64,000 bases of DNA, taken from Gnetum montanum. Lineage: Eukaryota; Streptophyta; Gnetopsida; Gnetales; Gnetaceae. The stretch's first letter is position 1. Every line of letters begins with the position of its first letter. This document shows positions 34,646 through 47,315 of this stretch, piece after piece. The notes beneath the pieces were generated by a model, which saw only the letters and a program-made list of their open reading frames with translations, was not told where the DNA came from and did not search any database. Made by a program: the position numbers and the translations under genes. The stretch covers positions 604,135 to 668,134 of the forward strand of contig MNCI01035621.1 in the NCBI GenBank assembly GCA_015680685.1. The letters run 5' to 3'.

Positions 34646-34661
34646 CCTCCTTCTAGTGCCA
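34646..34661 (-). promoter_or_regulatory. E2 primer-binding site
   Basis: The minus strand reads TGGCACTAGAAGGAGGGCC, separated from the LTR by a few A residues. It differs from E1 by one G-to-A change. The leader from here to gag (34426-34645) is short and has no array like that of E1. Confidence 0.75.
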
Positions 34662-34666
34662 AAAAA

Positions 34667-36206
34667 CTATGATGGAAAATGTCGGCAACTGGAAAATACC
34701 AAACAAAATCCCATGTAGACAGTTTTAACCATGGATCCACGTGAGGGCTATGCTGGAAAAACGAATCCACGACCCCTTGAATGGTCTTGTCGATCAGACA
34801 GGGACTTACTAATTAGTAAACCGATGGAGATTATGAATATTTCGTGGAACGATATGATTCGGTGAGTCACAAAATGAGAGAAAAGCGATGTAGATGAATG
34901 GTAACGATGATGATACCGTCAACACGACAACAGGAATCAGACACGAGAGAAACGTGTGATTGCAAGATCTATAGTTTGACCTGGGAAAATAAGTATTTTG
35001 TATATTCAAGTTACACTGGGGAGACCCCGATTGTTTTGTATAAAGCAAACACAAAGCAACAAGAAAACAATGAAACTATCTGAGCAGAAGTGCAGAATAG
35101 AATCCGATCTACCTTGTAGGTTGGAGAAGGGATGCAAGGAAGGTCAAGTTCTGACGTCTATTGATCAACTTCTTCTGATCAATAGAAACTCACAAACCAC
35201 ACTAGATGATCTCTGGATCTCTGATCTACTCCTTTTACCTTAGGGAGTCTCTGCTCAGAGCTGCCGATAATCGCCAATGGAGAAAGTTGTGTCTTTACCA
35301 AAGGGGAATCGCTCTTACTGCCAATGCTCAAGCTAAGTGTCTCTTGTCCATGTCTCTCTGTTGTTGTCCTTTTTTGTCGTTTGTTGCCATTGTACTCTTT
35401 TCTTCGCCAACTGGGATATTTATAGGTTTGATGATATGTGGAGAAGGAACAGCTATGATGACACATGTTTCAAACTTTTCGGAAGATGGCTGACTTGACC
35501 ATCCTTGTGTTGAAATCCGTATCTACACACAATATGCGCATCTGCGTATTGTGCATATGAGTGAAAAATGTGGGTCGGGCATGTCTCAGTTGATTTTGGG
35601 CTACATTACGCTCGTACGCATTGCGTCGCGTACAAGAGCTTAATAAAGCATGAAGAAAATAGATTCTAGCTGCTTTACGCTCATTTACGTTGCCGTGCGT
35701 AGTGAAGCGTAAGCAATGATTATTTTGACGATGAGTTACGCTGACACACGCTGCGTTGTGTGAAGAGCATAAGGCGGCCAATATATAAAAAAGAAAAGTG
35801 CCGATCTACTGTGTGTCGTTGATCTCTCTTTGACTTTTTCAACGCTCATTACGTTGCTGTGCGTACTGAGCGTAAACTCGGCCTTGGACAAAAGACTTAG
35901 CCAAAATATACGAGAAGTCACATATTACGCTGCTTAGGCCTTAGGCTTTGCCAAAGCTGCTGAAGTAAGCTGCCTTTGAATGTCGGACTATGTTACGTAA
36001 AGTGTCATTACGCTATGTTGCATGCTATAGCGTAAATAATGGAAACATAGTGAGATAAGAAATCTACAAAGGGAAGCCGAACTCTTGATGCCGCGCGCCT
36101 CCTTGCCTTGCCCTGTCTTGTTCTTCTTTCTGGAATTCTGTCATGTACTCATTCCCGAATCATGAATCTTTGCCTGAGGCCGACTCGCAATTTTCTCGGT
36201 GTTTCA
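34667..36206 (-). repeat. E2 5' LTR
   Basis: It is the near-identical partner of 19057-20601. It ends CGGTGTTTCA, followed by the duplication ACTAT. The left end is blurred by a small indel (ACTATGATGGAAAATG against TGTAACGACGGAAAATG). A minus-strand TATAAATA box lies at 35417-35424. Confidence 0.93.
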
Positions 36207-36211
36207 ACTAT

Positions 36212-36984
36212 CAAGTTCAATACCTTGACAATTAGGATTGATACATCATTCAACATCACCATGAGGCCCACTCAGGCTCAAAGGTAAACTGATTTGCTTC
36301 TAGATGTTCATACTCCAATCTTGCTTATCAATCATAAGCACATTAAGTGGCACCTAGGTAAAACTTGTTGAACAATGCTAAAATGATATAAAATATTTTA
36401 GTAATTATGCAAGCATATGCTATTCAAATGATAAGCAAAATGAAAACAAGGTAAACCAAGGCTATGGGATGTAGGTGAAGGGAAACAAGGTGGGATAAAG
36501 ATCAAAATAAGATAAAATATGATAAATAAGGTATTAGAGAATAAGATTATGCTTCTGATAGTTTAAGGCCTTGTTAGGCCATGGTACTAGTTTGAGGCCA
36601 TGGAAAGCCATGGTTACATGGTGTTAAATGATGATCAAAGATGATTAAACCCCATCACTTAATACCAATCAAAGGCTATACAGAGGGCAACAAAGGCCAT
36701 AGAGGAAATAAGTTAGATATGATAAAAGTAAAGTGATGCAGAGGCTAGATGGGGTCAACTAATGTCAATGAAGGTTAACAATGCATGACAAGGTCAAATA
36801 AGTCAAAACACCACGAAACAAGGTCAAGTCTTACAAAATAGAGTACATATGGTAAAAATTGAATAACACTAATTAAATAGGGATAAATTTTACTAGTTGT
36901 AAGTCTATAGGGTTTCCAAGAGAGTTTGGATACATGAGAGGGTCACTCTAGGGCTATTTTAAAGAAAAATTAACACTTTTCCTT
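36212..36984. other. E3 spacer right of E2, with two hairpin units
   Basis: This continues E3 after the ACTAT duplication. At 36545-36616 two units read ATAGTTTAA and CTAGTTTGA, followed by GGCC/GGCC around TTGTTA and GGCC/AGCC around ATGGAA. No coding frame is visible. Confidence 0.6.
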
Positions 36985-39860
36985 ATGACTATGTTGGGTC
37001 CTGCTAGTGACTATGCTAGCCCAACATATTCATGAATTCTCTAATGTAGTCCACATTTAGAGGTAATTTCCTAGGCTCCCAATGGTCTAGATAGCTATCA
37101 TAGGGGGTGGGTATTGAAGATTTACAAGTTTTGGCACTATTTTGATCCTTTTAAAGGTTGAAAAGCATGTTTTAGGTGGTGAATATGCTAGGCTAGCATG
37201 CCCCAACATAGTCACAAGGAATAGAAGAGTACATGGAATTCCTAGGGCTAAAGCAAAGTGGAATTGCAATTGGATGACATGGCTACAAGGTTTTGGGCAT
37301 TCTAGGAAACTTTTAAGAGATTCTAAGGGATATAATTTTGATTGTTGTTGCCACATTTTTCCTTATTACTATGACTATGCTAGCCTAGTATGGTCACCAA
37401 CTTCTTTAATGGATGCATGAATTGGAAATGGATTTTCATGAGTTTCAAAGCTTAATTGATCATAATCATGAGCTTCCAAGGTCACTATTGCTACTGTCTA
37501 AGGTTTTAGTTTCAAAATTGCTAGTCTTGATGCTTGTTTGGGTCTTAAATGATCAAATAACTTGAGACTATGCTGGGCATGTAGTTTTTAGCGTAGTTAA
37601 GGAATTAGGATGGAAGCATGATGAAAAAGGATGAATCTTAACTCATTTTCCAAGGTTCCAAGGTTTTGGCATGCTAAACAAGATTTTGTATCTTTTTGGG
37701 AGCTGATTGGAGTACTTTTTTACCTTTTTGGTGATTTGCAAGTAGACTACACTAGGTCCTAGTAGGGACTATGTTGGCCAAGCATATTTCCAATTTCCCA
37801 TCAACATAGTTAGGTTTCAAAAATTAAAAAAATGAGTTTTATTGCTAAAGTTGACTCTGGTGGAGCCCATGACACCTAAAAGTAAATTTTGAGTTTCTTT
37901 TATCATTTTCTTAGTAAATTTAGATGGACTACACTTGGCTTGGGTAGGGACTTCATTAGCCTAGCATAGTCCCACTTTTCTTTAGTGTAGTCTAGGCTTT
38001 GATGGTTAAAAATGATGAGAAAAGATAAATTTCATCGTCAAATAGGCTCTAGTGAGGTTCTATTAATTTTGGGTAACTTGGAGTGGTCTACATTGGGGAT
38101 TGAGAGTGACTATGTTGGCCTACTGTAGCCATCATTTTCCTCAGCATAGTTAAGGTTTTGGAAGTCAAAAATAGTGAATTCTAGGTCAACTCCAAGGTCT
38201 GATGATCTCAATGTGTTATGGAAAGGCCCTTTAGTTGAGAAAGGTGTTTTCTTGGTTAGAGTTAACTTGGATAAAGCTCCAAAGTGTGAACTATGTTGGG
38301 CTTTGGTAGTGACTACACTAGCCTAGCATAGTCCCAACTCTCCCCAACATAGTTGGCAATTTGGCATGGTTAGCATAGGCTTTCATGGTTAAGGTAGGTT
38401 CCAAAAAGGTCCCAAGGCTTTCCAAAAGTGAATTTAGGTTATTTCTAGTAGTTTTTTGGTTATTTATTCATGGGCTATGCTAGGCGTAGGTAGTGACTAC
38501 ACTAGCCTAGTGTAGTCACCTTATCTTTCTAGCTTAGTCAAGGTGGTAGTTGTCAAAATGGTAAAAAAATGTAGGTTTTTTTGGTCAAATAGGCTTAGAT
38601 AAATTTTTAGGATTTACTGAAGGTGAATTTAAAAGGTTTTTTTGTGGATTTTAGTATTTCTTGGTGACACCATGCTGGGCCTAGGTAGGAACTATGCTAT
38701 TCTACTATAGTCCCAATTTTCCATTAGCATAGTTGGTATTCAGACACTTGAAAAATTAGAAAAACTAATAAGGTTTAACCTAGTCTTCAATTCTATGGTG
38801 TTTTGAGGTTCTTGGGAGATGAGTTTGATTGGGAGGTAAGTTCATCATGGCTTTCTAGATGGACAATGTTGTCCACCATCAGTGCTTAAGCAGGCCTAGT
38901 GTAGTCACTCTAGAAAAATGGTGTTTGGTCTTAGAAAATAAAATTTTCATTTCTATGTTTATCTTCGAATGGTTCTAAGGTCTCTGGAGGTGGATTTGAG
39001 TTTGTGCATGCCTATTTCAAGCAGTGCAAGTGGACTACATTTTGCATCAATTGGAACTACACTAAGTGTAGTCCTTGGATTTCCCCAATGTAGGCATGAA
39101 GAATGATTGATTTTTGGCACAACTGAATCCATTTGACCAAGTTTCAATGTTTCTAAGATCATTGGCCAAATTTTAGTAAGATAAGATTGTTATTTGGAGT
39201 CAACTAGAGATGTATGGGCTGGGAGAAGCTTGTCCCACCATGGACTACATTGGGCATGAGTTGGAACTATGTTGGCCTAGCATAATACTTCAATTTCCCC
39301 AGTGTAGTAATAAATTTTTGTTAAAACTTAATGCATTTGACCATGTTCTAAGGTTTTATGAAGCTTAGACTAGTTTTTAAGAAGATAGGATGGAATTTTT
39401 GGTTATCTAAAGCTTTTCATAGATCCTATCCTTATCATACTCTAACTTGGAGGTTGGAAAAACTCAGCATAGTCATGGATTTTTGCATTGTTTTTCGAAG
39501 TGCTTAGTGGAACCCATCTAAAATTAGTAATTTTTTGCAAAAAATCTTCACACAACCTAGTGTAGTCTCTAGTGTCTAATTTTATCACAAAGTTATATGG
39601 ATTTATGCATGGAAACTAGGATTCCAAGGTGTGCACCTAGGTTTAAGTAGATTTTAGTTGGAAAAAATTGCAAAGCATCATTATTTTCACACTTCCTTGC
39701 TACTATGCCTAGGTTGGAGCCCTACTGTAGCCATTACTACCTAGCTTTAGCATATTCACAACTACTTATGATACTACAACTAGTGTAGTTACAACTGCTT
39801 GTGGTAGTACAGCCAGCATAGTCACTCTAGGACTACCAAAAACCAAAGATCTTTTGCATT
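36985..39860. repeat. Degenerate palindrome array in E3 spacer
   Basis: A composite motif recurs about every 170-200 bp: (G)ACTATGCTGGGC, a short spacer, TAGTGACTACACTAGCCTAGCATAGTCCC, a pyrimidine-rich stretch, then AACATAGTTAGG. At least ten copies are recognisable between 36985 and 39300, and looser ones to 39850. At 38493-38519 the motif is a perfect inverted repeat with 13-bp arms (GTGACTACACTAG) around one C. The E1 leader and LTR arrays look like CpG-rich relatives (AGCGTAGACGCT). Confidence 0.65.
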
Positions 39861-39882
39861 TCTAGCACTTGTTTCCTAGACC

Positions 39883-42800
39883 ATGATGAAGAAGAAGGCT
39901 TCCAATAGGAATCCTATGTTGGAGGAGGTAGAGGAAGCTACCCAAGGCTTTTCATGTCTTCTTATTCCAAGGATTGGATCAGGCTCCACCACGTTTTTTC
40001 CTAGGTACACATTCTCACCAATTTTTTCCATGTGTTCCATGTATTTCGTTTCTCAAATCTAGGCTGGTATATTCGTTATTTTGAGATTCCAAAAAAATTA
40101 TATCATAGATATAGTTTATTTTTATTCATTTTTAGTGTTACATGGGGTTTTGATTTTAGTTACGTTGAAGTTTAAATGCTTGTTCCATGTTTTCCATGGG
40201 TTTTCTACTATTTTCAATAAAAAAAGCAACACCAATTTTGCATTTGTTTTTGAGAAAATGGTTATGTTTTTAATATTTTAAAGGTTTTAGGATTATTATC
40301 TACTATTTTTTAGTTAAAAATATTTTTGAACTACTTGATTCTGCCCTATGGATAATTTTCTATGACTATTTCCATTAGGCTACATTAAGCGGTTTTTCCA
40401 TTTTTGGCCATTTTTGGCCTAAGTTGTGTATTTCTTCTTTCATAAATGATTGTGAAATTTGAATATTTTTAATATGGATTTTTATTTTATCTTCCAAGGA
40501 TTCCAATTAATTTTGGACCTTTGAATTTGGATAAATAGTTTGGTTTTTGTGGTTTTTTCTATGAGCCCACATGAAAATGGGTTTTTAGTATGATGGCCAA
40601 AATTAGGTCATTGTGTAATTGTTTCTAAAAATAAGTTTAATAGTTTCTTCTTATGAGGTTACAGTTCATTTTTTTACCATTCCAATGGGTATGGAACCAT
40701 CAAAAGTGGATAAATGGTTAATTTTCTATAGACATTTTCATATGACTGAGCAAAATCGTGGTTTTACAGTTGTGGCACATTTATCCTTGTGAAGATGGAC
40801 AATGTTGAGACTTTGCAAAATTTTTCCCATCAATGTCCCATGATCTTGGTGATTCTTTGGGGAGTTGGGAAGGGGTTGAAAGTGGTTTGGACCAAATTAA
40901 ATTATTTTTGATATTTTTTTATAAGTGATTTCCTATGGTCATTTTTGTGTGAAGTGTATATTTTGGGTTGTAGACTTAGATTATTGTTTGAATTTTTTCA
41001 AAGTGTTTTTTTCTATGTTGTGTAGTTACAAAGGATAAAATGGTTACTATAGTAGTTTTAATGTTATCTTATTTATTATTTTTATGTTTTTGTTTAATTC
41101 TAGTTTTTAATTCTAGTCTTTAGTTTGCATGGCTATAATGATTATGTGTTGGATGTTATAGGGGCTTCTTGAAGCCCATCTTGATGGTTATAGAGATAGT
41201 GGGATTCCTCTGCTACATCCATCTCCTGAGACCCAACACTCCAACTCTAGATATGAAGTGGAGACACCATGGAATATGGTTTTGACCAAGGGATAAGGAC
41301 TTCTTTGCTTGTCTACTCCAAAATTATAGTCTGATGCTTTGGTCACACTTGGCATTTAAAATAATAGAAGCAATAGTGAAAACCCTTCTTCCCGGTTCCT
41401 CTAGCCTAATCATCAAGTTCTTAATTGATGAAGCTAACGTTCTTATGCAGGAAAAGAACAATGATGACACAACTACTATGGGCACTTGTGAATTGTCTAA
41501 AATTTTGAAGATGCTCAAGTTCAGCTAGTACAACATGGACAACACTTTGATTATTGGTCACTGTTTCCATACATGGTTCCAAAACCTTCCAAGTACCATC
41601 AAACACATAGATGAATAAGTAAGATTACTATCTTTGGTTCATGGTTATTTTTCTTTCATTATGTGCTTATGTTATGATGTTTTCTTATTATTTCACTTGC
41701 CTACAAGTTCAAGATTGATGAGCAAGGCTTAATCAAATGTGATAACCTTCTACTCCTAGCCCACACAACTTTAGATGTGTTTACCAAAAGTCCAAGTGTG
41801 AGGCTTGTGGTAGTGGAGCAATTGGATGGTGACTTTGAAGAAAGAATTTGATGCCACCTTATGGCTTATAAGAGATGTTTAGTAAATGGGATGATAGATA
41901 ATTGGTGGGAAAACCCATCTCTTGATGACATAGAAGTAAACCCATCTCCTAGAGCTCCTATGATGCCTGCATCATATAGGTGAAGTAAGTGTTTTTGTTT
42001 ATTGATTTTGAGTTATTTCTATGCTAATGTTTTTTTCTAGTTATGCAATTATTAAGTTATTTTTTTTGTTATTTAGGTAATTTCATTAGTTTTATTTTAG
42101 TTTGGCTATGCTTGTTATATTTGTTTTTACATGGTATACATATGCGAAGGCTAACAAGCTATCTTTTGTTATGTTGCGGTGCCCCTTCATCAATTGAAGT
42201 TACAGTTATCACTTTAGGCCATATAGACAAAACCTTGATCCTCAAGTTCAATGTAGTGGAAGCTATGTAGAGCTAGTTGTTCCACCAAGCATATGATGCT
42301 ACCATGTGAGGATCATTCATGCAAGCCTACTTAAGCTCTTTATGGCCCCAACCCCAACTATTTCCACTATAAAGATGTTAGACTTTCTTGACTCCTTTAG
42401 CCAAGGAGACAAGAGGTTTATCATCTATGTTCATGGTGTGACTGTCATTTTGGACATTAATGCCTCCACCTTTAGTGACATCTTTTGTGTCCCAAATGAT
42501 GGTATACCAATTACCACCCAACCAAGGAGGGAGGCAGAGCACTAGGAGGAAGAGGAGAAGTGGCTAAACACTCACTGTGGTAGTAAGGGATTCTTTGTAG
42601 GATAGTTATAGGATCAAAATGCTAGAGAGATGTATCTCTTATTCCAATATTATGCATATCCTAAGTTTCTATCATAGGGGAAGGTTCTAGGCATGGAGTA
42701 AGATTGGGCCATGAAGTAGGTACCCACTGAAAATGCTCAATTCAACTAGGCTACTACATTAACTTCTAGGCTATAGTTGAAAGTCATGAAACTTAGAGAA

Positions 42801-44954
42801 AATCTCAAAGATGAGGTGTCATGTGCATTTTTCAATTTTCGCAACTTATCTACAAAGATTTTTTTAGTTCCTTATGATGAGAGAGGATGGATGATGGATG
42901 ACTCAAGACCCATCCCAACTCACCAAGCATTGGATAAGGCATCTTGCTACCACCATATGTGCCCAGGATTCACTAGATGGTATGGATGAACCACTATCCA
43001 TCACCACCAAGGGGGTTAGCAGTAGGCATTGTGCATCCCCTAACAGCATGGGGATGGAGCCTCTTATAGTGCTAGGTAGCATCAAGAGGGTCCAAGCATT
43101 GCACTGTGAGGCTAACAAGATAGACAAGACAAAGCTTAAGAGACCCTTGGTGGATGAAATAACACTAGTGATTAAAAAGCCCATGAAGAAGAAGAAACTA
43201 ACCATCAAGCTTAAAGAGGTGTGGCATGATGTTAGAGGTATGTTCTATTTTGGTTTGTTGTTTTGTTAATGTATTTCAAAGTTATGGTTTTAAGTTGGTT
43301 TAATGTTTTCTCTTAGACAAAATGTGCTGAGTTTTTCTATGTTTTACAATTGTTGTTTTTATAGGTAAGCAACTGGAGTAAGAAGCCATGGTAGTAGTAG
43401 TAGTGGCTAAGGAGTAGTGAAGGCATTAGGAATAGGAGGAATGAAAATGTCGAGAAGAGGAAATATTGAAAAATTATGAGAATGAGGTGTTACATTAGTA
43501 GGAAAATGAGAGTTTACCTCCTCCTGCCATAGACCACTTTGATACCTTGCTTGAGGATGAACAAATAGGTATTTATGATTTTTAGTTTTATGCATTGTTA
43601 TTATTTTTTTGTTGGTTCATGATTGATCTTAGCTATATTTTTTGATTGTTTATTATACTTATTATAGCCTAAGAACCCCAAGCTGAAGCTTTCACTTCTA
43701 TCTTCTACATGCAACCATGGGTGGATACCCTAAATAAGTTTGAATTTTTGCAAGGTGTAGCTAAATACATGGTTGATTAGTGCAGCAGATAACCCTTGAA
43801 GTTGGTAAGAGTTCTAACTCATTTTACCTTTACAATTTATGTGTTTTTGGTTTTCATATGGTTTTCTATGATTATGAAGTTTTAATCATCTATTTTTTTT
43901 AATCATTGACTAGTTTTATTTTTGGATTTCCTATTATGTTTGTTATAGTGCATAAACTAAGATGGGATCTTCATTGAAAAATGAAGGTTGTCACATTGCC
44001 TCCTTCACCTTCCAATGTAGAGAATGTCCCATAAAACTATCCAAGGATACCGCTAGATGTTCACTCTTATGTGCTAAGTCCTTATGGGGATGCATATGCT
44101 CCAATGAATTCCTATGGGAACAAGTTGTAGCATTGAGGAGGGAGAACCAAAAGTTAACTAAGGAGGTCAAAGAGCTCAAGGATCATAAAGACTTCATAGA
44201 GGCCCAATTCTCCAACCAAGACTCCTTGAACACCAAGGAGATAACTTGGACATGCTACTAGAATGTGATCCATGTCAAGGTTGCCCTTGCCAAAGAGGTG
44301 GTAGAATAAAAGCTTTAGATTAATCTCATAAACTATAACACTGGTGAGTGGAAGGATTACTATGCTTGAGTCCTTGAGTGGGATTGCATACAAAAGGACC
44401 ACAAGGAAATGTACAAGGTTGAGTGGGATGCCTACGTCAACTAGATACTAGAAGAGTCTACAAAGTGACGGTGATTAGGGTTGTTCATGATGGACATTAA
44501 CATGGAGGAGACTTATATGATATTTATGAAGGGAATGGTTGTAGCCAACTCCCTCATTTTCCAGATGATTATTTCCTCAAGGGAGGTAGCTACTACCATG
44601 TTTTTGCATGAGTCACCTACATAAAGTGACATTGATAGGATTAATATCCTCATGGGTATTAATCTTAGGAATGTAGATTAGGCTAACATCTTTGAAGATC
44701 AACTTCTTCATCATCTAGAGGTTGGTCTTAAGAACTTCCCCACAGAACATGAAGCCTTGGAACCATCTTAGGTTTGCTTATTTTAGCTTTGGTTTTATTA
44801 CATTTTATTTTTTCTTAAGTTACTTATTTTGCTTTGATGTGTGTTGATTACTAATCGATTTTGCGCTATCATGTTATAAGAGCCAGAGGATATTGGTGGC
44901 CCTAGTGGAAAATATGGAGATGATCCTCCACATCTTCCACTAGATGCTTCTTAG
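39883..44954 (+). pseudogene. Antisense gene in E3, homologous to that of E2
   Basis: Proposed exons: 39883-40004, 41162-41618, 41708-41984, about 42179-43237, 43365-43568, 43668-43804, 43949 to about 44771, and a last exon ending in TAG at 44952-44954. Exon sizes and phases match E2 (exon 1 ends in phase 2, exon 3 in phase 1, exon 4 in phase 1); intron 1 is much longer (1,157 against 258 nt). Exon 1 has ATG ATG AAG and is Lys-rich. Exon 2 repeats the HAD-like pattern: LKPILMVIEIVGFLC, LLQNYSLMLWSH, YNMDNTLIIGH, WFQN. The first motif Asp is Glu here. Exon 3 shares VFTKSPSVR with VFTSASNVR of E2. Exon 4 shares DINASTFSDIFCVPNDGIPI and EPLSITTKG. Many stops and a few frameshifts make it non-functional. 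Confidence 0.68.
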
Positions 44955-45261
44955 TTCCATTAGTTACCTTTCAACTTTAGTTCTTTTGGTTTCATTTTGA
45001 TGATGATGTATGGCTAGTGCCAGTTGAAATAGTTTATTATTTGATATTTTATTATTTGGACATTTTTTCCACAATATGTGGCTATGATTGTGATGTTGTA
45101 GATGTCTTAATTGTAATTTTAATTTTAAGTTTTATTTTTAATTCTCATTATAATGTTCTAGCATTTTATTTTTTCTCATGTTATGGTTCTACCTTGCAAT
45201 GTATGTTTTGAGGCTACATTGGCTAAACTTGGTTATAATGTAATAAAGTGGTTGAAATGGC
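44955..45261. other. E3 stretch after the antisense gene
   Basis: T-rich DNA that would be the 3' untranslated part of the antisense gene. No other feature is visible. Confidence 0.4.
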
Positions 45262-47315
45262 TAGAAAATAAGGCTATAAATTGAAGAAAAAATGAGTTAT
45301 AAGGTTGTTTGCTAGTTTTAGACCATGATAGGCCATGTGGTATTTGCCAATTTTAGGCCATGGAAAGACATATGATATGTAAAAGAAAACATATATTTTT
45401 TTGGGTTGTTTTTTGTTTTAAAATTTTTATAGATTTTTCAACTATAAATATTTTTATGAGGTTTTTGTCTTTTGAGAAAAAATAAAAGAAAAGAAAAAGC
45501 TTTAAAAGTTAAAGCATGTAAAACCAAAGTAAAATTTAAACTATAAGAAAATTTAAATTTAATATAAAGAAAAATGAGATAACATGAACAAGTAAAGTGA
45601 AAACTAGATTATCAAGTTGTAGGTACATATAGTTACAAGGTTATAAGCGCATAGGGTATAAGAAGTATCAAGAGAAAATATCACTTGTCCAAGTGTTTCC
45701 TAATCTTTGAGAGATTAGGAAATGTATATGATCTATTTTGCACCAGTTTATATTCTCTATCTCCTTTACTAACAATTTTGAAGGGGATCTCTCCCAATAA
45801 TACATTGATGGATTCATCATTATTCACTTTGGCCTCTTTTGCCCTATCAACCTATTTAATTTTGTGTTTAATGGTACTATTTTTCTTATAAAAGTCCACT
45901 TCAAACCCTAACTCTATATCAACATTGTTAATAGCTAAAGGAACTGCACTACCACCATGGATAATGATTTCACCTCCCTCATAAGGCTATAAACTGAAGC
46001 AAAAATGAGTTGTAAGGTTTTTTGCTAGTTTTAGACCATGGTAGGCCATGTAGTATTTGCAAATTTTAGGCCATGGAAGGCCATACGATATGTAAAGGAA
46101 AACAAATATTTCTTTGGATTTTTTTTTATTTTAAAATTTTTATAGATTTTTCAGCTTTAAAGATTTTTATGACATTTTTGTCTTTTGAGAAAAAAGAAAA
46201 GAAAAGAAAAGAAAAAGCTTTAAAAGTTAAAGCAAGTAAAACCAAACTAAACTTTAAACTATATGAAAATTTAAATTTAATATAAGGAAAAATGTGATAA
46301 CATGAATAAGTAAAGTAAAAGCTAGATTATCAAGCTATAGGTACATATAGTTACAAGGTTATAAGCATGTAGGATATAAGAGGGATCAAGAGAACATATC
46401 ACTTTTGCATGTGTTTTCTAATCTTTGAGAGATTAGGAAATGTATATGATCTATTTTGCACGAGTTTATATTTCCTGTCTCTTTTACTAACAATGTTGAA
46501 GGGGAGCTCTCCCCATAATGCATTGATGGATTCATCATTATTCACTTTGGCCTCTTTTGCCCTATCAACCTCTTTATTTTTGTGGCAAATGGTACTAGTT
46601 TCCTTATAAAAACCCACTTCAAACTGTAATTCTATATCAACATTGTTAACAACTAAAGGGACTGCACTATCACCATGGATAATGATTTCACCTCCCTCAT
46701 AAAGCTATAAATTGAAGCAAAATTGAGTTGTAAGGTTATTTGCTAGTTTTAGACAATGGCAGGCCATGTGGTATTTGCCAATTTTAGGCCATGGTAGGCC
46801 ATATGATATGTACAAGAAAACATATATTTTTTGGGTTGTTTTTTTTTAAAAAAATTTTATATATTTTTCAGCTTTAAAGATTTCTATGAGGTTTTTGTCT
46901 TTTGAGAAAAAAGAAAAGAAAAGAAAAATCTTTAAAAGTTAAAGTAGGTAAAACCAAAGTAAACTTTAAACTATATAAAAATTCAAATTTAATATAAGGA
47001 AAAATGCGATAACACAAATAAGTAAAGTAAAAGCTAGATTATCAGGCTATAGGTACATATAGTTACAAGGTTATAAGTGCGTAGGATATAAGGGAGATCA
47101 AGAGAACATATCACTTGTGCATGTGTTTTCTAATCTTTGAGAGATTAGGAAATGTATATGATCTATTTTGCACCAGTTTATATTTCCTATCTCTTTTACT
47201 AACAATGTTGAAGGGGAGCTCTCCCCATAGTGCATTGATGGATTCATCGTTATTCACTTTGGCCTCTTTTTCCCTATCAACCTCTTTAGTTTTGTGGCCA
47301 ATGGTACTAGTTTCC

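Larger units (their letters stand above)
19057..36206 (-). mobile_element. E2: complete 17-kb Tat-lineage LTR retrotransposon with antisense gene
   Basis: LTRs at 19057-20601 and about 34667-36206 are bounded by a perfect ACTAT duplication (19052-19056 and 36207-36211). Minus-strand order is LTR, primer site, gag, protease, a 5-kb segment holding a gene on the opposite strand, reverse transcriptase, two RNase H domains, integrase, spacer with hairpin array, LTR. The dual RNase H and gag knuckle place it in the Tat lineage, known for very large elements such as Ogre. About 28 differences are visible over the first 270 aligned LTR bases, mostly C/T or G/A. Confidence 0.95.
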
